64,000 bases of DNA from Castellaniella sp034674885 (lineage in GTDB: Bacteria > Pseudomonadota > Gammaproteobacteria > Burkholderiales > Burkholderiaceae_B). The notes beneath the pieces were generated by a model. That model was not told the DNA's origin, did no database searches, and saw only the letters and a program-made list of their open reading frames with translations. Shown one piece after another: positions 49,233-58,034 of the stretch. The stretch is from contig NZ_JAUCDS010000003.1 in assembly GCF_034674885.1 (NCBI RefSeq), positions 1 to 64,000 on the forward strand, in the 5' to 3' direction. The translations under genes were made by a program, and so were the position numbers. How positions within the stretch are numbered: position 1 is the first letter of the stretch; the number at the start of each line of letters is the position of its first letter.

Positions 49233-50462
49233 TCAGCCAGCGGCGCTGGCCGCAGCAGGATCGTCCGTGACCGTGTGGGCCCGCACCAGCGCATTGCGTC
49301 CGGCATGCCATCCCGCCAGGGCGGTCGCCAATCCCAGGGCGCCGATCAGTCCGGTAGCCGCCTGGAAATCTCCGGTCCAGGCGTACAGGACACCGATCAG
49401 GAGCGGCCCGCTGGCAGCCAGGATATAGCCCGTAGTCTGGGCCATGCTGGACAAATGGGCCGCGACGTGCGCATCGCGCGAGCGCAGCACGATCAGCATC
49501 AGGGCCAGTGCGAACAGCCCCCCTTGGCCAATGCCCTGGGCGACCGCCAGCGGCCAGACCGCCCAGGCAGGGCCGAGCACCATGCCGATCAGGGCCAGCG
49601 TGGCCGTGGCGGCCAGCCAGACAGCCAGGCCCCGCTGGTCGCGGCCGCGCGCGGCCAGCATAGGCGCGAGCAGGCAGGACACCACCTGCAGCAGGATGGA
49701 TACCGAAGTGATCAGGCCCGATTCAGTGCCGCTCAGGCCCCGGCCGCGCAGCATGGGGGCCATCCAGCCCAGCACGCAATAGGCCAGGGCGGATTGCAAG
49801 CCCATGAACAGTGTCACGGCCCAGGCCAGGCGATCACGGCGCAGGCCTCGGACCGGCAGGATGTGGCGGCTGGCGCCAGCCTGGCGAGTGCCTGCTCGCC
49901 AGGCGACGGGCGCCCAGGCCAGCAGGGCCAGCAAGGCAGGGATGGCCCAGATGGCCAGCCCACCCGCCCAGCCCCCCGGCAAATGGTGGGCCAGCGGCAG
50001 CGTGCCGGCTGCCGCCAGGGCTGCGCCGCCTACCAGGCTCATGGTGTAGAGTCCGGTCATCAGGGCGACACGGTCCGAAAAGTCCCGCTTCACCAGGCTG
50101 GGCAGCAATACGTTACCCAGGGCGATGCCGGCCCCGCCCAGGGCTGTGCCCAGGAACAGGCCGGTTGTGTCCAGCACGCCGCGTAGCGCGGTGCCGACTG
50201 TGATCATCAGCAGCACCAGCAGCAGCGTGCGCTCCACGCCAATGCGCTGCGCGCAACGCGGGGCCAACGGCGCGAACAGACCCATGCAGAGCACCGGCAG
50301 CGTCGTCAGATAGCCGGCTGCAGCGGCCGACAGCCCCAGGCCCAGCCGGATGTCGGGCAGCAGCACGGCGGTGCTGGGGAACAGCGGGCGCAGATTGGCG
50401 GCCAGCAACAGCAGGCTGGCTGCCACCAGCCAGCGTCCTATCGCGGAAGATCGGGCGCTCAT
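49233..50462 (-). CDS. MFS transporter, CynX/NimT family
   Basis: A 409-aa 12-TM transporter of the CynX/NimT (cyanate/nitroimidazole) group. It begins LLAANLRPLFPSTAVLLPDI (the NLRP motif is typical), then GLSAAAAGYLTTLPVLCMGLFAPLAPRCAQRIGVE. LGGAGIALGNVLLPSLVKRDF and a C-terminal half with YCVLGWMAPMLRGRGLS follow. The substrate cannot be told. Its ATG at 50462 overlaps the stop of the upstream MFS gene (ATGA), so the two exporters are co-translated. Confidence 0.88.
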   Translation of the reverse strand: MSARSSAIGRWLVAASLLLLAANLRPLFPSTAVLLPDIRLGLGLSAAAAGYLTTLPVLCMGLFAPLAPRCAQRIGVERTLLLVLLMITVGTALRGVLDTTGLFLGTALGGAGIALGNVLLPSLVKRDFSDRVALMTGLYTMSLVGGAALAAAGTLPLAHHLPGGWAGGLAIWAIPALLALLAWAPVAWRAGTRQAGASRHILPVRGLRRDRLAWAVTLFMGLQSALAYCVLGWMAPMLRGRGLSGTESGLITSVSILLQVVSCLLAPMLAARGRDQRGLAVWLAATATLALIGMVLGPAWAVWPLAVAQGIGQGGLFALALMLIVLRSRDAHVAAHLSSMAQTTGYILAASGPLLIGVLYAWTGDFQAATGLIGALGLATALAGWHAGRNALVRAHTVTDDPAAASAAG

Positions 50463-51685
50463 GCGGGGCGGCGCCGCATGTCGGGCAGGAAGAAGGCGGC
50501 AAAGCCCAACAGGGGCAGGAAGGCGCACAGGTGGTAGACGAACGCGATGCTGGTGGCATCGGCGAGTTTGCCCAGCACGGCGGCGCCGATGCCGGCCATG
50601 CCGAAGGCCAGGCCAAAGAACAGGCCTGACACGGTGCCGGTCTTGCCGGGCATGAGTTCCTGGGCATAGACGACGATGGCCGGGAAGGCGGATGCGATCA
50701 TCACCCCCGCGCAGAACACCAGGATCAGTGTCCAGTGCAGGTTCACGTACGGCAGGGCCAGGGAAAAGGGCGCCGTGCCCAGGATGGAGCCCCAGATCAC
50801 GCGTTTTCTGCCGATGCGATCGCCCACGGGGCCGCCGACCAGGGTGCCGGTGGCCACGCCGGCCAGGAATATGAACAGGGAATACTGGGCCTGCTGGATG
50901 TTCAGATCGAAGCGGTCGATCAGGAAGAATGTGAAGTAGCTGTTCAGGCCCGCCAGATAGAAATACTTGCTGAAGATCAGCAGCATCAGGATGGTCAGCG
51001 CCTTGCGCACCTGGGTGCTGGACAGGCCGTTATCGGTCTTGTCCAGGGACGCGCGCCCCCGGCTGCTGGTGAGATTGGCGGCATACCAGCGGCTGACGCC
51101 CAGCAGGATGCAGATGCCCAACAGGGCAGCCAGGGATACCCAGGCCACGCTGCCCTGGCCGTGCGGGACGATCAGCAGGGCTGCCAGCAGCGGGCCGATG
51201 GACGATCCGATGTTGCCACCGACCTGAAAGATGGATTGGGCCAGGCCGTGATGCCCGGCCGATGCCATCCGGGCCACGCGCGAGGATTCCGGGTGGAAGA
51301 CCGACGAACCCGCCCCCACCAGCGTGGCCGCCAGCACCACCAGCGGGAAGCTCCAGGCCTGCGACAGCAGCAGCAGGCCGCAGCAGGTGAAGCCCATGCC
51401 GATCGGCAGGGAATACGGCAAGGGACGGCGATCTGTGAAGCGTCCGATCAGGGGCTGCAGCAGGGATGAGGAAAACTGGAACGCCAGGGTAATGAAACCG
51501 ACCTGCACGAAGCTGAGGTCGAAGCGCCCCTGCAGCACCGGATAGATGGCCAGCAGCACCGACTGCATCATGTCATTGAGCAGGTGGGTCAGGCTGATGG
51601 CGCCCAGTACCGGAAAGGCAACCCCCGGCTTGGCAGCCGGGGGGGCGGGGCGAATCAGGGGGGCGGGGGCCAGTGTGTTTTTCAT
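50459..51685 (-). CDS. MFS transporter, fosmidomycin-resistance (Fsr) family
   Basis: A 408-aa 12-TM exporter like E. coli Fsr. Signature segments are LGAISLTHLLNDMMQSVLLAIYPVL, SLLQPLIGRFTDRRPLPYSLPIGM, GSSVFHPESSRVARMASAGHHGLAQSIFQVGGNIGSSIGPLLAAL and FSKYFYLAGLNSYFTFFLI. Fsr confers fosmidomycin resistance; the natural substrate here is unknown. ATG 51685 starts the conserved protein. Far longer in-frame sequence upstream (to 52783) is antisense to nikM. Confidence 0.91.
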   Translation of the reverse strand: MKNTLAPAPLIRPAPPAAKPGVAFPVLGAISLTHLLNDMMQSVLLAIYPVLQGRFDLSFVQVGFITLAFQFSSSLLQPLIGRFTDRRPLPYSLPIGMGFTCCGLLLLSQAWSFPLVVLAATLVGAGSSVFHPESSRVARMASAGHHGLAQSIFQVGGNIGSSIGPLLAALLIVPHGQGSVAWVSLAALLGICILLGVSRWYAANLTSSRGRASLDKTDNGLSSTQVRKALTILMLLIFSKYFYLAGLNSYFTFFLIDRFDLNIQQAQYSLFIFLAGVATGTLVGGPVGDRIGRKRVIWGSILGTAPFSLALPYVNLHWTLILVFCAGVMIASAFPAIVVYAQELMPGKTGTVSGLFFGLAFGMAGIGAAVLGKLADATSIAFVYHLCAFLPLLGFAAFFLPDMRRRPA

Positions 51686-51850
51686 GGGGAATCCGGACAG
51701 AAGCGCGCCCGCTTGATTGTACGCTCGGATTTGTGGCGCAGCGGGCGCATGCAAAATGCCCACATGATTCCCTGGGCGCACCCGACGGCTGGCGGGAACG
51801 ACTGGCCGTTTGTAGAATCGTGATGACTGGCACGAGCGTGTGGGGTGCAT
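51686..51850. promoter_or_regulatory. Divergent fsr / nickel transporter promoter region
   Basis: A 165-base gap. TAGAAT (51813-51818) is a plausible -10 for the nickel-transport/urease genes. I found no NikR-type GTATGA-N16-TCATAC operator and no structure I can support as a nickel-cobalt riboswitch. A TGGCACG at 51828 resembles a sigma-54 -24 box but lacks a good -12 partner. Confidence 0.35.
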
Positions 51851-52891
51851 ATGCATATTCCAGATGGCTATCTGAGTCCGCTGACGTGCGTTGTGGGTTA
51901 TGCAGCCGTCATGCCGTTCTGGTGGCTGGCTCTCAGGCAAGTCAGGCGGCGCCTGACGACGCGGCTGGTGCCGACCATGGCGGTATTCACCGCGTTTTCC
52001 TTCGTCGTCATGATGTTCAATCTGCCCATTCCGGGCGGCACGACGGCGCATGCCATTGGCATCGGCATTGCGACCATCGTGCTGGGGCCCTGGGCGGCCA
52101 TGCTGGCAGTTTCGATGGCGCTGTTGATCCAGGCTCTGTTTTTTGGCGATGGCGGCATCACCACGTTCGCCTTCAACAGCCTCAATATGGCCGTCATCGG
52201 GGCCGGTGTCGCCTGGGCCACGTACCGGCTGGGCACGCGCGGGGCGGCCTCTCGTACGCGCCAGATCGTGGCTGCTGGTTTGGCAGGCTACCTGGCCATC
52301 AATGCAGCCGGTATGGCGACGGCCCTTGAACTGGGCCTGCAGCCCATGCTGTTCCACACGGCCGACGGCACGCCGCTGTACGCGCCTTATCCGCTGCATG
52401 TATCCATTCCCGCCATGGCCGTTGCCCATCTGACGCTGGCCGGCGCCGCTGAACTGGTGGCCACGGCCGGCATCCTGGCGTGGTTGCAGAAATCGAACCC
52501 CGAATGGCTGGAGCTCGGCCCGCAGGCGCCAGGCCGCGTCACTTTGCGCCGGCTGTGGCTGGGCCTTGCCGTCATGATGGTCCTGACCCCGCTGGGCCTG
52601 TTGGCCACCGCCACCGCCTGGGGCGAATGGGCCCCCCAGGATTTTGCAACTGATCACGCCATGATCACGGCACAATCGCTGAACCACGCCGCCCCGGCGG
52701 TTGCGCCAGCCGGCATGGCACGGCTGGCCACGGTCTGGACTTCGCCGATACCGGACTACGCGCCTGCCTTCATGCACGGCCATGCCTTTGGCTACCTGCT
52801 GTCGGCCTGCGTCGGCACCGGCCTGATCATTCTCCTGTGGCTGCTGCTGGCTGTCTTGCTGCGGCGATCGGGTCGGTCTTCACGTGACTGA
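51851..52891 (+). CDS. nikM: Nickel/cobalt ECF transporter substrate-binding membrane subunit, NikMN fusion
   Basis: Substrate-capturing subunit of an energy-coupling-factor Ni2+/Co2+ importer. The N-terminus MHIPDGYLSP is decisive: in NikM/CbiM the free amine and His2 form the metal site, so the ATG at 51851 must be the start. The second metal His lies in TTAHAIGIGI. The first 220 residues form the CbiM/NikM membrane part. The C-terminal part, with TM segments and SPIPDYAPAFMHGHAFGYLLSA, corresponds to NikN, making a natural MN fusion (346 aa). It precedes nikQ, nikO and the urease genes, so nickel is the likely substrate. Confidence 0.92.
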   Translation: MHIPDGYLSPLTCVVGYAAVMPFWWLALRQVRRRLTTRLVPTMAVFTAFSFVVMMFNLPIPGGTTAHAIGIGIATIVLGPWAAMLAVSMALLIQALFFGDGGITTFAFNSLNMAVIGAGVAWATYRLGTRGAASRTRQIVAAGLAGYLAINAAGMATALELGLQPMLFHTADGTPLYAPYPLHVSIPAMAVAHLTLAGAAELVATAGILAWLQKSNPEWLELGPQAPGRVTLRRLWLGLAVMMVLTPLGLLATATAWGEWAPQDFATDHAMITAQSLNHAAPAVAPAGMARLATVWTSPIPDYAPAFMHGHAFGYLLSACVGTGLIILLWLLLAVLLRRSGRSSRD

Positions 52892-53729
52892 TGCTCCTGT
52901 CAGCGCTGACCAGCGACGGCGCAGCTGGCTGGAACGATCCACCGAAGGCCTGCTGGCCGCCATGGAGCATGCCCGGCGCGCCGATCGGTCGGCAGCGCGA
53001 CAGGGATTGCTGCAGGGGCTCGATGCGCGCATCAAGCTGCTGGCACTGACGCTCATCATGCTGGCGGCACTCGTCATGCATCGCTTGTTGCCGATCTATG
53101 CGCTGCTGGGGCTGACGGTGCTGCTGGCCGTCGCTTCGCGCCTGAGCGTGCGCCGGACGCTGCTGCGCATCTGGCTCGGCGTTTGCCTGTTTACAGGTGT
53201 CATCGCCTTGCCAGCCCTGGTGCTGGTGCCCGGCGAGACGCTCTGGGCTCTGCCTTTCGGACACCTGGCCATCACCCGGCAGGGCGTGTCCAGCGCGGCG
53301 TTCGTGATGGGGCGCGCGCTTGCCGCCAGCAGCTGCATGGGTCTGTTGGTGATGACCACGCCCTGGCCGCTGATCCTGAAGGCCCTGCGCAGCCTGCGCA
53401 TGCCCGTCGTGGCCGTGATGATGCTGGGCATGGCCTACCGCTACCTGTTCCTGTTGCTGCAGGGCGCCCAGGAACTCTTCCTGGCGCGACGCAGCCGCCA
53501 ACTGGCGCGGCTGGACAGGCGCCAGGCGCGGCATGCGTTGATCTTGGCCATGGCCGTGCTCTTCGAACGCAGCGCGTGGCTCAGCAACGAGGTCCACCTG
53601 GCCATGCTGGCGCGCGGCTATCGCGGAGATGACCGCATGCTGGTGGATTTCCGCGCCCGGCCGCGCGACTGGCTGGCGCTGTTGGCCGCAACCGCAATCT
53701 TTCTTGCTGCTTTTTACTGGGGGCGATGA
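52884..53729 (+). CDS. nikQ: ECF nickel transporter transmembrane subunit NikQ (CbiQ family)
   Basis: Transmits ATP hydrolysis from NikO to NikM. The 281-aa protein has about five membrane segments and the coupling-helix motifs around LKALRSLRMPVVAVMMLGMAYRYLFLL and ERSAWLSNEVHLAMLARGYRGD (the Ala-Arg-Gly signature). The start is a GTG at 52884 overlapping the nikM 3' end by 8 bases. The N-terminal 45 residues are hydrophilic. Confidence 0.92.
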   Translation: MTDAPVSADQRRRSWLERSTEGLLAAMEHARRADRSAARQGLLQGLDARIKLLALTLIMLAALVMHRLLPIYALLGLTVLLAVASRLSVRRTLLRIWLGVCLFTGVIALPALVLVPGETLWALPFGHLAITRQGVSSAAFVMGRALAASSCMGLLVMTTPWPLILKALRSLRMPVVAVMMLGMAYRYLFLLLQGAQELFLARRSRQLARLDRRQARHALILAMAVLFERSAWLSNEVHLAMLARGYRGDDRMLVDFRARPRDWLALLAATAIFLAAFYWGR

Positions 53730-53730
53730 C

Positions 53731-54570
53731 ATGTCCATAGCCGATCTTTTTGCGCTTCAGGGTGTGCATTACGGCTATCGCGGCGTTGCCGCGCTGGACG
53801 GCATCAGCCTGAGCATTCCGGCTGGCAGTCGCAGCGTGCTGCTGGGCGCCAACGGTTCGGGAAAATCGACGCTGCTGCGCGTGCTGGCTGCGCTGTACTT
53901 TGCCCAGCGCGGGGAGGCGAGGGCGTTTGGCCAGCTGCTGACGGCCGAGGCCTTTGCCGACGATGCGCAGGCCCTGGTCTTCCGGCGTCGCGTCGGCCTG
54001 GTATTTCAGAACGCGGAAGTGCAGTTGTTCAACCCCACCGTGTTCGACGAACTGGCATTCGGGCCGCTGCAGCTGGGTTGGGAAAAGCAGCGGGTACGCG
54101 AGGCCGTCGAGCATGCCTTGCAGGACATGGAACTCGAACATCTGCGCGACCGCTCGCCGCACCGCCTGTCAGGCGGCGAGCAAAAGCGCGTCGCGCTGGC
54201 CTCGGTGCTGGTCACCGATCCGGACGTGCTGTTGCTGGACGAACCCCTGAGCGGGCTCGACCCGAAAAGCCAGAGCCAGATCATCGACCTGCTGGTTGGC
54301 TGGCGTGGCAGTGGCAAGACCGTGATCACCGCCACGCATGACCTGGGGCTGATCACCGATATCGCCGACGAGGCCTATGTGCTGCATCAAGGCACGCTTC
54401 TGGCCCGCGGGGCCCCGGCCGACATCCTGGCGGACATGGCGCTGCTGAGGCGCGCCCGGCTCGTACATGCCCATCGTCATGTTCACGCCGACGGCAGCGT
54501 GCATTCGCACCCGCATCTCCATGGCCACGGCCACCCGCATGCGCAGGCGGGTGGCGCGGATCGCGACTGA
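53731..54570 (+). CDS. nikO: ECF nickel transporter ATP-binding subunit NikO with His-rich tail
   Basis: ABC ATPase of the nickel importer, 279 aa. Walker A LGANGSGKST (38-47), signature LSGGEQKR (146-153) and Walker B LLLDEPLSGLD (Asp170, Glu171) are all intact. The last 35 residues are a His-rich tail with many HxH repeats (HVHADGSVHSHPHLHGHGHPH), not part of the ATPase fold. It probably stores or hands over nickel. It starts 1 base after the nikQ stop; 82 bases separate it from ureA. Confidence 0.93.
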   Translation: MSIADLFALQGVHYGYRGVAALDGISLSIPAGSRSVLLGANGSGKSTLLRVLAALYFAQRGEARAFGQLLTAEAFADDAQALVFRRRVGLVFQNAEVQLFNPTVFDELAFGPLQLGWEKQRVREAVEHALQDMELEHLRDRSPHRLSGGEQKRVALASVLVTDPDVLLLDEPLSGLDPKSQSQIIDLLVGWRGSGKTVITATHDLGLITDIADEAYVLHQGTLLARGAPADILADMALLRRARLVHAHRHVHADGSVHSHPHLHGHGHPHAQAGGADRD

Positions 54571-54652
54571 GCCATCCCGTTCGATTCCGCTGTATAACAT
54601 GAGAAATCGCTCTGAACGAGCTGGGGCGCCGGCGCGCACTAAGGAGAAAAGC

Positions 54653-54955
54653 GTGTTTCTGAGTCGACATGAACAGGAAAAGCTGATGATCTACATGGCC
54701 GGCAAGCTGGCGCTGGAGCGCAAGGAACGCGGCCTGAAGCTCAACCTGCCTGAAGCAACTGCATTCATCACGGCCTACCTCCTGGAAGGCGCGCGCGCCG
54801 GGCAGAGCGTGGCCGACCTGATGGAGGCCGGTCGCCACGTGCTCTCGCGCGAGGACGTCATGGAAGGCGTGCCCGAAATGCTGGCGCAAGTGCAGGTCGA
54901 GGCCACCTTTCCCGATGGCACGAAGCTGGTTACCGTGACGGAGCCCCTGCAATGA
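54653..54955 (+). CDS. ureA: Urease gamma subunit
   Basis: Small structural subunit of urease (urea to ammonia and carbamate). Exactly 100 aa, the standard length, from a GTG at 54653 with AAGGAG 6 bases upstream. Motifs: SRHEQEKLMIYMAGKLALERKERGLKLN and LTRED-like LSREDVMEGVPEMLAQVQVEATFPDGTKLVTV. A TATAAC about 60 bases upstream may start a separate urease transcript. The stop overlaps ureB (ATGA). Confidence 0.96.
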   Translation: MFLSRHEQEKLMIYMAGKLALERKERGLKLNLPEATAFITAYLLEGARAGQSVADLMEAGRHVLSREDVMEGVPEMLAQVQVEATFPDGTKLVTVTEPLQ

Positions 54956-55545
54956 GCACCCACGACGAACCCCCGAACGACGAACCCCCGAACGACGATA
55001 CCCCGATCGGCGAAAATCCGTTCGAGAACCCGGATCTTGGCCCGGGCGGCGATCGACACCCTGCGCAGCATCAGGCCGACGATCCGGGCAAGGACTACCC
55101 GCTGCCCGATCCGGACGCGGAAAGCCATCCTTCTTCTGGCGTGAGCGGCCCGTCCACGCCGCGCCAACCCGGTACCGGCGCGCGCCAGCCGCCCAGGCGC
55201 GAGAGCGAAGAACCGCTCACCCGACACGATCCGATCATTCCGGGCGAGATTCTGTACGGCCCCGAAGATCTGCAGATCAACGCCGGCAAGGCGGTGACGA
55301 CGATGCGCGTGGTCAATGCCGGCGATCGACCCATTCAGGTCGGTTCGCACTTTCATTTCGCGGAAGTCAATGCGGCGCTCGAATTCAACCGCAAGGCGGC
55401 CTGGGGCAAGCACCTGAACATTCTTTCCGGCGGCTCCGTGCGCTTCGAACCCGGAGCCGACATCGAGGTCCAACTGGTGCCCATCACGGGCGAACGCGTC
55501 GTCCGCGGCCTGCGCGGTCTGTGCAAGGGGAATCTGGATGCCTGA
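54952..55545 (+). CDS. ureB: Urease beta subunit with long disordered N-terminal extension
   Basis: A structural subunit of 197 aa; the normal UreB fold (about 100 aa) starts near IIPGEILYGPEDLQIN and contains NAGDRPIQVGSHFHFAEVN and GGSVRFEPGADIEVQLV. The preceding 95 residues are Pro/Asp/Glu/Gly-rich and probably unstructured, beginning with a tandem DEPPN repeat. That repeat is an exact 15-base duplication at 54964-54993. The extension has the same GC content as its surroundings. It overlaps ureA and, by 8 bases, ureC. Confidence 0.93.
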   Translation: MSTHDEPPNDEPPNDDTPIGENPFENPDLGPGGDRHPAQHQADDPGKDYPLPDPDAESHPSSGVSGPSTPRQPGTGARQPPRRESEEPLTRHDPIIPGEILYGPEDLQINAGKAVTTMRVVNAGDRPIQVGSHFHFAEVNAALEFNRKAAWGKHLNILSGGSVRFEPGADIEVQLVPITGERVVRGLRGLCKGNLDA

Positions 55546-57247
55546 AGTCTCACGCGCGGAATATGTCGCCTCGTATGGTCCGACTGCGGGAGACCGCATT
55601 CGCCTGGCCGATACCAATCTGGTCATCGAGGTGGAAAAAGACCTGTGTTTCGGCGGTGACGAAATCGTCTTCGGCGGCGGGAAATCGGCGCGTGAATCGA
55701 TGGGCCAGTCGCACCGGCCGCGCTCGGCCGGCACGCCGGATCTGGTCATCACCGGCGCCATCATCCTCGACCATTGGGGCATCATCAAGGCCGACGTCGG
55801 TGTGCGCGACGGGAAATTCGTCGCCATCGGCAAGGCCGGCAATCCGGAAACCATGGACGGTGTGCATCCGGATCTGGTGATCGGTCCGTCGACCGAGGTC
55901 ATGTCCGGCAACGGCCTCATCATGACGCCGGGTGCCATCGATTCGCACGTGCACTTCCTGGGCCCGGACATGTTCGAAACCGCGCTGCAGACCGGCACCA
56001 CCACCGTCATCGGCGGAGGTTCGGGGCCGGCGGAAGGTTCCAAGGCCACGCTGGCCACGCCAGGCGCCTGGTGGCTGGCGCGTATGCTCGAGGGCATGGA
56101 ACCCTGGCCGATCAACGTGCTGTTCCTGGGGCGTGGCAATTCCATGGAGAGGGAATCCCTCTGGGAACAACTGCGCGCCGGCGCAGCCGGTTTCAAAGTC
56201 CACGAAGACTGGGGTGCTACCCCGGCCGTCATCGACATGGCCCTGACGGTGGCCGAGGAATCAGGCACCCAGGTCGCGATCCACTCCGATACGCTGAACG
56301 AGGCGGGCTTTGTCGAAGATCTGCTGAAGGCCGTAGGGGGGCGCTGTTTCCACGCCTACCACACCGAAGGGGCGGGCGGCGGCCACGCGCCCGACATCAT
56401 CCGGATCGCCGGCGAATCCTACGTGCTGCCGGCGTCCACCAACCCGACCCGGCCCTTCACCCGCAATACGGTGGACGAGCACCTGGACATGGTCATGGTG
56501 GCCCACCACCTGAATCCCAGGGTACCCAACGACCTGGCCTTTGCCGAGAGCCGCATCCGGGCCGGCACCATTGCCGCCGAGGATGTGCTGCAGGACATGG
56601 GTGCGCTGTCGATCATGTCATCGGATGCCCGCGCCATGGGCCGCATCGGCGAAGTCGTCATGCGGACCTGGCAGACTGCGCATCGCATGAAGGAAGTCCG
56701 GGGCAGCCTGCCCGGCGACGACCGGGCAGACAATCACCGCGCCCGCCGCTACGTGGCCAAATATTCGATCTGTCCGGCGGTCACGCACGGTATAGACCGC
56801 TACGTGGGTTCCATCGCGGTCGGCAAGATGGCCGATTTCGTGCTCTGGCAGCCTTCGCTGTTCGGCATTCGTCCCGCCGCAGTGTTCAAGGGCGGCATGG
56901 CGGCCATCGCCGCCCTGGGCGACCCGAATGCATCCATCCCGACGCCGCAGCCAGTGCTGGAACGATTGGGCTTCAATTACGCCTCGCGCGCCACGGCGTC
57001 GACCGCTGTGGCCTTTGTTGCGCAGGCGGCCATCGACGACGGTTTGCAGGACAGGCTCGACATCAAGCGCCGCCTGGTGCCGATCGACAATTGCCGCGAC
57101 CGGCGCAAGCGCGACCTGCCGGAAAACACGGCCTTGCCGAAGATCGAGGTCGACCCCGACACCTATGCGGTGCGCGTGGATGGCAAACTCATCGACCACG
57201 AGCCCGCCGGTACGGTGCCGATGGGGCAGCGCTACTTCCTGTTCTAG
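55538..57247 (+). CDS. ureC: Urease alpha (catalytic) subunit
   Basis: A 569-aa nickel amidohydrolase. Metal and catalytic residues are in place: DSHVHFLGP (first two His), carbamylated Lys220 (GFKVHEDWG), HSDTLNEAGF, HTEGAGGGHAPD and His323 in the flap. The flap motif is MVAHHL instead of the usual MVCHHL: the conserved Cys (Cys319 in Klebsiella) is Ala322 here. The N-terminus has YGPTAGDRIRLADTNLVIEVEKD and the C-terminus PMGQRYFLF. It is followed by ureF after 15 bases. Confidence 0.96.
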   Translation: MPEVSRAEYVASYGPTAGDRIRLADTNLVIEVEKDLCFGGDEIVFGGGKSARESMGQSHRPRSAGTPDLVITGAIILDHWGIIKADVGVRDGKFVAIGKAGNPETMDGVHPDLVIGPSTEVMSGNGLIMTPGAIDSHVHFLGPDMFETALQTGTTTVIGGGSGPAEGSKATLATPGAWWLARMLEGMEPWPINVLFLGRGNSMERESLWEQLRAGAAGFKVHEDWGATPAVIDMALTVAEESGTQVAIHSDTLNEAGFVEDLLKAVGGRCFHAYHTEGAGGGHAPDIIRIAGESYVLPASTNPTRPFTRNTVDEHLDMVMVAHHLNPRVPNDLAFAESRIRAGTIAAEDVLQDMGALSIMSSDARAMGRIGEVVMRTWQTAHRMKEVRGSLPGDDRADNHRARRYVAKYSICPAVTHGIDRYVGSIAVGKMADFVLWQPSLFGIRPAAVFKGGMAAIAALGDPNASIPTPQPVLERLGFNYASRATASTAVAFVAQAAIDDGLQDRLDIKRRLVPIDNCRDRRKRDLPENTALPKIEVDPDTYAVRVDGKLIDHEPAGTVPMGQRYFLF

Positions 57248-57262
57248 ATTCCGGGCAGCGAC

Positions 57263-58012
57263 ATGGACACGATCGGCAGCCACGAACACATCGCCACGCA
57301 GGCCTTGCCGGCGCTGTTGCAGCTGGCCGACGGCCGGTTTCCCACCGGCGCGCATTCGCATTCGGGTGGCTTCGAGGCGGCAGCGAAATACCAGGGTGTA
57401 GACGATATGGCATCGCTGGAACATTTTCTGCAAGGCCGGCTGCATTCGATCGGCTGGGTCGCGGCCTGTTTCACGGCAACGGCCTGTGCGCACTTCGCGC
57501 GGCGCCTGAGCGACTGCGCGGCCTGGCCTCAGCCGGGTCTGCCGGCATTCGTTCAGCCCCTGGACGAGGAATTCTCGGCGCGCACCCCGTCGCCGACGCT
57601 GCAGGCTGTCTCTCGGAGACTGGGCCGTCAGTTGCTGCGCGCCGGCGCGCATGTCTGGCCCGATCCCTTGCTGACCGGCCTGGAGCAGCTGCCGCAGGGC
57701 CTGCACCAGCCGCTGGCGCTGGGGGCGGTGGCGGCAGTCACGCATCAGCAGCCGGTGCACGCCGCGCTCGTGTCGCTGACCGAAAATCTGAATGGCCCGG
57801 CGATTGCCGCTGTGCGGCTGCTGGGGCTGGATGCCTTCCAGGTCAATGCGCTCATTGCGCGGCTGGGCCGCGATGTGGTGATGCCATTGGCGCACCAGGC
57901 CGCACGCCACGATCACGACGATTTTGCCGCACTACCCTCGACGGCGGGGTATTTGCTTGATATCACGGCCGAATTCCACGCCACGTGGAACTCACGACTG
58001 TTTGCCAGCTGA
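57263..58012 (+). CDS. ureF: Urease accessory protein UreF
   Basis: A 249-aa activation chaperone that, with UreD and UreG, delivers nickel to the apo-urease. Motifs typical of UreF: ALLQLADGRFPTGAHSHSGGFEAAAKYQGVDD near the N-terminus and LNGPAIAAVRLLGLDAFQVNALIARL towards the C-terminus. It follows ureC directly, at the place where ureE would be expected in most proteobacterial clusters. A ribosome site for ureG lies just after its stop. Confidence 0.92.
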   Translation: MDTIGSHEHIATQALPALLQLADGRFPTGAHSHSGGFEAAAKYQGVDDMASLEHFLQGRLHSIGWVAACFTATACAHFARRLSDCAAWPQPGLPAFVQPLDEEFSARTPSPTLQAVSRRLGRQLLRAGAHVWPDPLLTGLEQLPQGLHQPLALGAVAAVTHQQPVHAALVSLTENLNGPAIAAVRLLGLDAFQVNALIARLGRDVVMPLAHQAARHDHDDFAALPSTAGYLLDITAEFHATWNSRLFAS

Positions 58013-58034
58013 TTTCCGGCTCAAGGAGAGTCTC

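Noticed and set aside
51828..51843. Possible sigma-54 promoter (TGGCACG) before the nickel/urease genes
   Set aside because: The -24 element is good but the -12 element (TGTG instead of TTGC) is poor; one half-match is not enough.
51686..51850. Possible nickel-cobalt riboswitch upstream of nikM
   Set aside because: No four-helix junction with the expected conserved purine-rich loops could be drawn; the gap is short and mostly unpaired by eye.
55774..57960. 728-aa plus-strand frame across ureC and ureF
   Set aside because: Out-of-frame shadow rich in Arg/Gly/Pro; ureC and ureF in their own frames have all family motifs.
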